Assembly (NCBI GenBank): GCA_025457625.1
Contig: JALOUA010000006.1
Location: forward strand, 1 to 46,900
Direction of reading: 5' to 3'
DNA length: 46,900 nucleotides
Source of the DNA: Akkermansiaceae bacterium
GTDB taxonomy: Bacteria; Verrucomicrobiota; Verrucomicrobiia; Verrucomicrobiales; Akkermansiaceae
Shown: positions 40,582 through 46,900 of the stretch, one piece after another
Layout: every line of letters begins with the position of its first letter
How positions within the stretch are numbered: position 1 is the stretch's first letter
The notes under the pieces: model-generated
What the model was told of the DNA's origin: nothing
What the model saw: only the letters and a program-made list of their open reading frames with translations
The model's database searches: none
Program-made: the position numbers and the translations under genes

Positions 40582-40808
40582 TTGATATTTTTTAGAAAAA
40601 AATACTTTTGTTTTGCTGAATTTAAGGCAGCATGCCGCAGTTCCTGAAACGCTTCGGCGCGACGGAACGCCGGCCAAATCCGAGCTAGCCCGAATCATTC
40701 GAATCGATCTCCGGGGGGAAGTCATTCGAAGGAAGGCCATGCCGGTAGGTTCGGATCAAAAACGCGCGCTGCGAAACCCGGGGGGGAGTTCCAGCGCGCG
40801 TTTTTTTG
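40582..40808 (+). ncRNA. Candidate structured RNA or leader/attenuator ending in an intrinsic terminator
   Basis: TTGATA promoter-like element, hairpin with UUCG tetraloop (CGC-TTCG-GCG), then terminator (next feature); no protein homology seen. Confidence 0.45.
40759..40807 (+). terminator. Intrinsic terminator with 13-bp stem
   Basis: AAAACGCGCGCTG ... CAGCGCGCGTTTTTTT, about 20-nt apical region. Confidence 0.85.
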
Positions 40809-40877
40809 GTTCCAGCCCGCCGAGGCCGTCCTTTTCATTGCAAAACGCGCCATGCGGGCGAAACTCTCCGCACACTG

Positions 40878-41414
40878 ATGCACTCACAGGACGACATCCA
40901 TTATGCCCTCGAAACCACCCGCGTCCTGCACGAACCGGACCGCCGGATCCAAACCTTCGGCGAGACGCGCTTCGAGTTCCAGCTCATCAGCGAACTGATG
41001 GACCGCGTCGGCGAGGTGCGGATCCGCACCGGCGAGGTGGAGGCGCAGCGGCCGCGCATCCTGCGCCCGGACAACTTCCGCGAGATCGAGCTTGAGGGCT
41101 TCAATGACAGCGCCCGCGAACGTTTCGACCGGATGATGGAAAAATTCCGCGCCGAGGGCAAAGATCTCGCGTTCCTGCAATACGGGTTCCAATTCCGCCG
41201 CGGCGAGGTGCACGAGGAGGTCGTTCATGAAAGCATGGACAATGTGCGTGACCGCATGCTCGGCGACATCCGGCGCAGCGGCAATCCCTCGCTGGCGATC
41301 ATCGAGGGCGTCGATGACGCATGGGAAATCTGCGTGCTCAAGTTTTCCTTTGAGATGATCATCCGTTCCCACGAGATCAATGCCTTCGACCTCAAGCGCC
41401 GCGGGCTGATCTGA
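40878..41414 (+). CDS. Hypothetical protein
   Basis: ATG at 40878, MHSQDDIHYALETTRVLHEPDRRIQTFGETRFEFQLISELMDRVGEVRIRTGEV; no family recognised. Confidence 0.75.
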   Translation: MHSQDDIHYALETTRVLHEPDRRIQTFGETRFEFQLISELMDRVGEVRIRTGEVEAQRPRILRPDNFREIELEGFNDSARERFDRMMEKFRAEGKDLAFLQYGFQFRRGEVHEEVVHESMDNVRDRMLGDIRRSGNPSLAIIEGVDDAWEICVLKFSFEMIIRSHEINAFDLKRRGLI

Positions 41415-41439
41415 CACCTCCGGTTTCCCAGGCCTGCCC

Positions 41440-42324
41440 ATGAGACTCTGGACGCTCGTCAAAATCACCGCCGCGCTGGCCGTCACGAGCGTCATGGCGT
41501 TCACCGGCATGCTCGCCTACCACGTCGCCGTCGAACCCCTCGGTGGCGTCTTCGCGGAAATCATCCCCGATCCCGTCCGCATCGCCGGCGGACCCACCGA
41601 CCAGGACCTGGTGAAAATGCTCGAATCCGCGGAGATGCCCGACATTGATCCCGGCGAAAAGGCGTTTCAAAAAGCCCATGAAATGCTGGCTCTCGGCCGC
41701 ATCCCCGAAGCGCGCGAAAAACTCACCGCCATCGTCAATGTTTTCCCGAGCTCGTCCTCGGCACCCGCCGCCCGCCGCATTGTCGGCGAGATCAATCTGG
41801 ATGAAATCCTCTCCAGCAGCCACATGCAGGGCAAACAGGTCCATACCGTCGCCCGCGGCGACTCGCTGCTCGGCATCGCCGCGCGCTACAAGACGACCAT
41901 CGACTGCATGATGCACCTCAACTCGATGATGGAGATCCCGCGCATCCAACCCGGCCATGAAATCATCGTGATGCCGCTCGAATTCCGCCTGCTCATCGAG
42001 CCGCGCAGGCAGTCGGTCTCGCTATGGGACGGCGGACGCTTCATTCGCGAATATCCGGTGCTGCACATCAGCCATGCGGCCGCCACCCCGCGGCGCGCCA
42101 CCATCGCCTCCAAGGCCGCCGAACTCGACGGCCGCCGCGTTCTCCCGGAATCCAGGGAATACCGCGCCGCCGAGAAAGTCATCGTCATCGACAAACCGCC
42201 GCTGCAGATCCGCGGCTGGGACGGCAGCGGCGAGAAACCCGCGGCCGGCATCCTGCTGCGCCCCGCCGACATGGAGGAAATCGCACTACTCACCCGCGTC
42301 GGCAACGAGGTGGAAATCCGTTAG
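41440..42324 (+). CDS. LysM-domain protein with degenerate L,D-transpeptidase-like C-terminus
   Basis: HTVARGDSLLGIAARYKTTIDCMMHLNSMMEIPRIQPGHEIIVMP (LysM) then FRLLIEPRRQSVSLWDGGRFIREYPV...LQIRGWDGSGEKPAAGILLRPADMEEIALLTRVGNEVEIR. Confidence 0.8.
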   Translation: MRLWTLVKITAALAVTSVMAFTGMLAYHVAVEPLGGVFAEIIPDPVRIAGGPTDQDLVKMLESAEMPDIDPGEKAFQKAHEMLALGRIPEAREKLTAIVNVFPSSSSAPAARRIVGEINLDEILSSSHMQGKQVHTVARGDSLLGIAARYKTTIDCMMHLNSMMEIPRIQPGHEIIVMPLEFRLLIEPRRQSVSLWDGGRFIREYPVLHISHAAATPRRATIASKAAELDGRRVLPESREYRAAEKVIVIDKPPLQIRGWDGSGEKPAAGILLRPADMEEIALLTRVGNEVEIR

Positions 42325-42332
42325 ACAGCACG

Positions 42333-44513
42333 ATGGACTTCCAACTGGTCAGCGATTACCGGCCGCAGGGCGACCAGGCCCAGGCGATCGCCAAGCTCGC
42401 GAAGTCGCTGGAGGCCGGCAACCGCCACCAGACGCTGCTGGGTGTCACCGGCTCGGGCAAGACCTTCACGATGGCCAATCTGATCGCGCGGCATGGCCGG
42501 CCGGCGCTTGTCATGAGCCACAACAAGACGCTCGCCGCGCAGCTCTACTCGGAGTTCAAGAACTTCTTCCCCCACAACGCGGTCGAGTATTTCGTCTCCT
42601 ACTTCGATTACTATCAGCCGGAGGCCTACATTCCGCGCAGCGACACCTACATCGAGAAGGACTCGTCCATCAACGAGGAGATCGAGCGCCTGCGGCTCAG
42701 CACGATGGGTTCCCTGCTCACCCGCCGGGATGTGATCGTGGTGGCATCCGTCTCCTGCATCTACGGCTTGGGATCGCCGGAGGATTATGAAAACATGATG
42801 GTCCCGGTGTGGAAGGGCCAGAAACTCAGCCGCGGGGATTTCCTCAACTCGCTGGTCGGCATGCTCTTCGAGCGCAACGACATCCAGTTCGGCCGCGGCA
42901 AATTCCGCGTCCGCGGCGATGTGGTGGAGGTCCATCCGGCCTATCTCGACGAAACCGCCATCCGCGTGGAGTTTTTCGATGACGAGGTCGAGCGCGTCAG
43001 CAGCATCCACACGCTCACCGGACAGATCATCGAACGTCTCGAAAGCCACACGTTTTTCCCGGCCAAACAGTTCGTCACGCCCGGCGACAAGATGAAGCGC
43101 GCGGCTGTGGCGATCCGCGAGGAGCTTGAGGCGGGCATCGCCGGTTTCGAAAAACACCACAAGCTGCTCGAAGCCCAGCGGCTGCGCATGCGCACGGAAT
43201 ACGATCTGGAAATGATGGCCGAGATGGGCTTCTGCCAGGGCATCGAGAACTACTCGCGCCACCTCACCGGCCGCGAACCCGGCGCGCGGCCGCACACGCT
43301 GCTGGATTTCTTCCCGCGGGATTTCCTCCTGATGATCGACGAAAGCCACGCCACCATCCCGCAGATCGGCGGCATGTATGAGGGCGACAAGAGCCGCAAG
43401 ACGGTGCTCGTCGAGCACGGCTTCCGGCTGCCCAGCGCGCTGGACAACCGTCCGCTGCGCTTCGAGGAATTCATGCAGATGACCGGCCAGCGCCTCTACG
43501 TCTCCGCCACACCCGGGCCATTTGAAATCCTCAACTCCCGCCCCGAGAACAAAACCCACATCCCGGTGAAGTCGCGCAAGGAAGGCGGTGTGCCGGATCT
43601 GAAAAAACTCCGCGTCAAACCGAGCGGCAACGACGAACCGGTGGAGGACTTCGATCCCACCAAGCGCGGCACACCGCTGGTCGTCGAGCAGATCATCCGC
43701 CCGACCGGACTGCTCGATCCGGTCATCACATTGCGCCCGCTCAAGGGCCAGATCGACGAGACGATCGAACTCTGCCGCCAGCGCGTCGAACGCCACGAGC
43801 GCGTGCTGGTCACCACCCTCACCAAGAAGACCGCCGAAGACCTCAGCGAATACCTCAAGAGCGTCGGGCTCAAGGTGCGCTACATCCATGCCGACATCGA
43901 CGCCGTCGAGCGCGTGGAAATCCTCCGCCAACTCCGCGCCGCCACCGTGGACGTGCTGGTGGGCATCAACCTGCTGCGCGAAGGCCTCGACCTGCCGGAA
44001 GTCTCGCTGGTTTGCATATTGGATGCCGACAAGGAGGGCTTCCTGCGCAACCAGACCTCGCTCATCCAGACCGCCGGCCGCGCCGCGCGCCACCTCGCCG
44101 GGGAATGCGTCCTGTTCTGCGATGTGGTCACGGATTCGATCCAGTCGCTGCTCGATGTCTGCAACTACCGCCGCACGCGCCAGCAGCAATACAACGAAGC
44201 ACACGGCATCACGCCGCAAAGCGTGACTCGCGCATTGCAACAAAGTCTGCAAACCCACGAACACACGCGCGAACAGGCGGATGCGCTCAACCAATCCCTG
44301 GTGGCGGATGATATGGAGACTTATGACAAGCTCCGCGTGATCGCCGGACTGGAGGAGGAAATGCGCGAGGCTTCGTCGCGTCTCGAATTCGAGCGCGCGG
44401 CCCACCTGCGCGACCAGATCACCGCCTTGAAAGGAACCGCTCCCGCCACTGTCTCCAAACCGGTGAAATACCCCACAGGGAAAAGCGCGCGCGGCAAGCG
44501 AGTGTCTTCTTGA
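42333..44513 (+). CDS. uvrB: Excinuclease ABC subunit B
   Basis: MDFQLVSDYRPQGDQAQAIAKL...LLGVTGSGKTFTMANLI...FVSYFDYYQPEAYIPRSDTYIEKDSSINEEIERLRLS. Confidence 0.98.
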   Translation: MDFQLVSDYRPQGDQAQAIAKLAKSLEAGNRHQTLLGVTGSGKTFTMANLIARHGRPALVMSHNKTLAAQLYSEFKNFFPHNAVEYFVSYFDYYQPEAYIPRSDTYIEKDSSINEEIERLRLSTMGSLLTRRDVIVVASVSCIYGLGSPEDYENMMVPVWKGQKLSRGDFLNSLVGMLFERNDIQFGRGKFRVRGDVVEVHPAYLDETAIRVEFFDDEVERVSSIHTLTGQIIERLESHTFFPAKQFVTPGDKMKRAAVAIREELEAGIAGFEKHHKLLEAQRLRMRTEYDLEMMAEMGFCQGIENYSRHLTGREPGARPHTLLDFFPRDFLLMIDESHATIPQIGGMYEGDKSRKTVLVEHGFRLPSALDNRPLRFEEFMQMTGQRLYVSATPGPFEILNSRPENKTHIPVKSRKEGGVPDLKKLRVKPSGNDEPVEDFDPTKRGTPLVVEQIIRPTGLLDPVITLRPLKGQIDETIELCRQRVERHERVLVTTLTKKTAEDLSEYLKSVGLKVRYIHADIDAVERVEILRQLRAATVDVLVGINLLREGLDLPEVSLVCILDADKEGFLRNQTSLIQTAGRAARHLAGECVLFCDVVTDSIQSLLDVCNYRRTRQQQYNEAHGITPQSVTRALQQSLQTHEHTREQADALNQSLVADDMETYDKLRVIAGLEEEMREASSRLEFERAAHLRDQITALKGTAPATVSKPVKYPTGKSARGKRVSS

Positions 44514-44818
44514 CCGCACCGCTGTATCGCCGCGAGTCTCTGCGCGTGATCACCGTCAAACCGGACCGCCCGTATTTCGATGCCTGGCTGCGGCGCATGA
44601 AGCGCCATTTCGCCGCCAGCGGCCGGCTCAGCCAGACCGCGGTCCTGCTGGCCGGTGAATACGGGGAAAGCCCCGACGTCTGGGTCAAGCGCCTGCGCGC
44701 GCTGCTCGACGGCGGCGAGCCTCCCTCGCTTGAACTGCTCACCCGCATCGACGCCCTGCTGGCCCCTCCCGTGGTATCGCGGCCGGAGGAGATGTCACAG
44801 GGCATGCTTTTCGGCTGA
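44510..44818 (+). CDS. Small protein of unknown function translationally coupled to uvrB
   Basis: TTG start overlapping uvrB TGA (TTGA); MTAPLYRRESLRVITVKPDRPYFDAWLRRMKRHFAASGRLSQTAVLLAGEYGESPDVWVKRLRALLDGG. Confidence 0.6.
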   Translation: MTAPLYRRESLRVITVKPDRPYFDAWLRRMKRHFAASGRLSQTAVLLAGEYGESPDVWVKRLRALLDGGEPPSLELLTRIDALLAPPVVSRPEEMSQGMLFG

Positions 44819-45077
44819 CGGCCATCCCGCCGTCGGCCCTGTGTTTGGGATCGTCTGTCGGGTGGTATTGCGTCAGGTGAACCCACATCCGTTCGGCGCG
44901 CGTCTTGGAACGCGAATTGCCCGATCGCCCCTCCGTTCATGCACAAGATGCCGACAGTCCAAGCCATCCGCCGCATCCGTTGAGCGCCCGCCCCTCACCC
45001 GAGACCGGACCACGACCTTCGCACACTTTGGCGTGGAAAGGTTGCGGAGAGCTGGATAACCAGAGGATAAGAGGCGA

Positions 45078-45130
45078 TCTAACAGGAATAAATGTGAGAC
45101 TGCGGACTGGCACCCAGCGATGCTTGTTAG
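45078..45130. repeat. Inverted repeat CTAACA/TGTTAG around an internal hairpin
   Basis: tCTAACA (45078-45084) ... CTGG-cac-CCAG ... TGTTAG (45125-45130); ATCTAAC also directly repeated at 45210. Confidence 0.55.
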
Positions 45131-45256
45131 TCGGTAATGACGCTGTCGACGATCGAGGTGGCCGTGAAGTTCCGGGCATCGGCGGGTCAAGTTCCTGACT
45201 CCAAAGACGATCTAACATTTTTTGGCACTTAAATCCAAGGACTGACCCTTGTCACT

Positions 45257-45802
45257 CTATCGAGGTTTGGATGGACGCTCCATAAACAAATATCGACCAC
45301 TCGTTGCCTTATAAATTAATAAAAAGTCTTTGATTTTGGCGAATGGTTGATCGCTTGGGCCGAGAAAAATTATTGCGCATATTTTTCGTTGAATCGCTTC
45401 ATTTTCCATCTGCTTGATCCAAGCTTCGAGGTTATCAATTTTTTTTCCTTTGGCATCAACCCAATTTGTGTTATCTACTCCCAAGTGAAATATTACAAAT
45501 TCCGTGTTTTTCCTTTCTCCGGAAAATAGCAATTTATGCCAGGGATTCTTTTCATGATTATCTGCCAACGGTGGATAATAAAAGAAATTACTCTCATTCA
45601 CTTCAAATATTAAAGGATCTGCAAATGGTTTTGAAATTACTCGCCGTAGAGCGGCCGTAATTTCGGTTCCGCAGGCCGATTTGGGCAAGTTGATTTTTGT
45701 TCCGCCAGATTGTTCGGAAAAAGCGTTTACTTGGAGAGCGCAGACAAGCACAAATATAAGAGCTACTTTTCCGAGGAAAAAGAGTTGTGGTGTTTTATTC
45801 AT
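45257..45802 (-). CDS. Signal-peptide protein, candidate immunity protein of the RHS toxin
   Basis: [31 protein letters not shown]; start overlaps the 3' end of the RHS-toxin ORF by 8 nt; AT-richer than host. Confidence 0.6.
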   Translation of the reverse strand: MNKTPQLFFLGKVALIFVLVCALQVNAFSEQSGGTKINLPKSACGTEITAALRRVISKPFADPLIFEVNESNFFYYPPLADNHEKNPWHKLLFSGERKNTEFVIFHLGVDNTNWVDAKGKKIDNLEAWIKQMENEAIQRKICAIIFLGPSDQPFAKIKDFLLIYKATSGRYLFMERPSKPR

Positions 45803-46900
45803 GATTTAACGAGTTCCTGTTCCAACAAAAATTGTTTCTATTTTGAGTTTGGTAGCAACCATGTAGCGTGCATGTGGGTGCTATATCGGAATATGGAACC
45901 ACATCGCCACCGGTATGGAATCCCTGCTTGTTTGTGTGACCCACCAAGATGGCTTTATCATGTAGATCTATGACTGCTCTTACGCCATCCCCATTCAATG
46001 GCTCAAATCGTAAACTTATGAGATAACACTTATTTCCTTGGCTATCAGTAATAGACTCTGCTTCGCTAATTGCATTATGAAGTCTTTCAAGATCATCATC
46101 GTTAAAACCTGAATTGGGATCACCCTGGTCAAAAAATCCCCGTCCCTCTGCTCCGAGGTAATCCGTTCCGGATGTTGTTTCTCGCTCAAGTCCAAGTCTG
46201 TCATGGTTATACACTGCATCATTCCCCGCGAACCCATACAAGTTGATTCCGCCTTGTTCTTCAATCGGATCTCTGGATGGCCAGCGGCCGGTTAGCGGGT
46301 CATACCATCTGTATGTGTAGTAAGTCACACCCATGCTTTTCGGCGGAGAGGCTTCCCCGGCCGAATCATTGGATGGCAATGAGTTAAGGAAAAATCCGCC
46401 CGATGGAGGCTTGGGTGGCGGGGCGGGCGATTTGGTCGCGTTTCCGGCCGGGGGATCGTCTTCGGGCGGGTCTTGCGGGCGCGTCGGACGGGTCATCACC
46501 GCCTTCTGGGCGGAGACGCGGGGCGCTTGCTCGCAGACCGTCACCATGGCTGCGGCGTTTAGCGCTTCAGGGTTTGGGTGGGAAGCGAAATCGACTTCAG
46601 GGAGCGAGTCCTGATTGTCCGGCGGCGTGAGTTTGCCGTGCATGTCGCGGTCGGGGCCGAGCTTGCCGTGGGGGTGGCAACGGGCGTGGACTTCGCGTAG
46701 GGCGTCGATGTGGACGTGGGTGTAGATTTGGGTGGTGTCGATGCGTTCGTGGCCGAGCATTTCCTGGACGTAGCGGATGTCGGCCCCGCCACGGTGCATG
46801 ACGGTGGCACAGGAATGGCGCCACAAATGGCAGGAGCCGGGTTTGTCGATGCCGCAGCGTTGCAGGAGTTTTTTGATCCAGTTGCCGATGTAGGAGGGGC
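45795..46900 (-). CDS. Tyrosine recombinase catalytic C-terminus, RHS-associated core and toxin-like C-terminal domain in one reading frame (5' end off window)
   Basis: [61 protein letters not shown] ... [10 protein letters not shown] ... [48 protein letters not shown] ... VLVGH-like toxin region; no stop from 46900 to 45797. Confidence 0.85.
   Translation of the reverse strand, partial: PSYIGNWIKKLLQRCGIDKPGSCHLWRHSCATVMHRGGADIRYVQEMLGHERIDTTQIYTHVHIDALREVHARCHPHGKLGPDRDMHGKLTPPDNQDSLPEVDFASHPNPEALNAAAMVTVCEQAPRVSAQKAVMTRPTRPQDPPEDDPPAGNATKSPAPPPKPPSGGFFLNSLPSNDSAGEASPPKSMGVTYYTYRWYDPLTGRWPSRDPIEEQGGINLYGFAGNDAVYNHDRLGLERETTSGTDYLGAEGRGFFDQGDPNSGFNDDDLERLHNAISEAESITDSQGNKCYLISLRFEPLNGDGVRAVIDLHDKAILVGHTNKQGFHTGGDVVPYSDIAPTCTLHGCYQTQNRNNFCWNRNSLNHE

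Noticed and set aside
40700-40760. Resemblance of GTCATTCGAAGGAAGGCC to the SRP RNA tip (GGAAGGAAGCAGCC)
   Set aside because: Surrounding stem and loop do not match the SRP consensus; too weak to call ffs.
42321-44519. 732-aa minus-strand ORF
   Set aside because: Antisense to uvrB; biased composition typical of a shadow ORF.
44905-45198. 97-aa plus-strand ORF after the uvrB-coupled gene
   Set aside because: No family signature, conflicting overlapping ORFs on the other strand, low-complexity Pro/His-rich translation.

Overview
Chromosomal segment of a GC-rich bacterium, very probably Verrucomicrobia. A perfect TGTTC-N4-GAACA LexA-type palindrome lies directly upstream of lexA, and gene content also fits. 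The left 14 kb is a minus-strand str-S10-spc ribosomal superoperon (rpsL, rpsG, fusA, rpsJ ... rplO, secY partial). tuf, rpsN and rpmD are not in it, and a gene for a secreted coiled-coil protein sits between rplV and rpsS. The middle holds housekeeping genes: tex (split by a frameshift), lexA, argH, tsaB, an M23 peptidase, a heme farnesyltransferase, a SMUG1-type uracil-DNA glycosylase, an AbiE-like toxin-antitoxin pair, pfk, an FAD oxidoreductase, uvrA, tRNA-Glu, panB, hemW, a pseudopilin, a GH75-like protein, gcvT/gcvH, a Gfo/Idh/MocA oxidoreductase, a LysM protein with a degenerate L,D-transpeptidase-like domain, and uvrB. The right edge has an AT-richer accessory module. There, one uninterrupted reading frame joins the catalytic end of a tyrosine recombinase, a proline-rich linker, an RHS-associated core and an unrecognised C-terminal toxin-like domain. 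An overlapping signal-peptide ORF follows and is a candidate immunity protein. Other unexplained signals are a recurrent TGTTAGA heptamer that brings rare codons into GC-rich genes, 7-nt and 9-nt tandem repeats in ribosomal-operon spacers, and a structured terminator-ended intergenic RNA candidate near 40.6-40.8 kb. All calls were made by eye; no searches were run.
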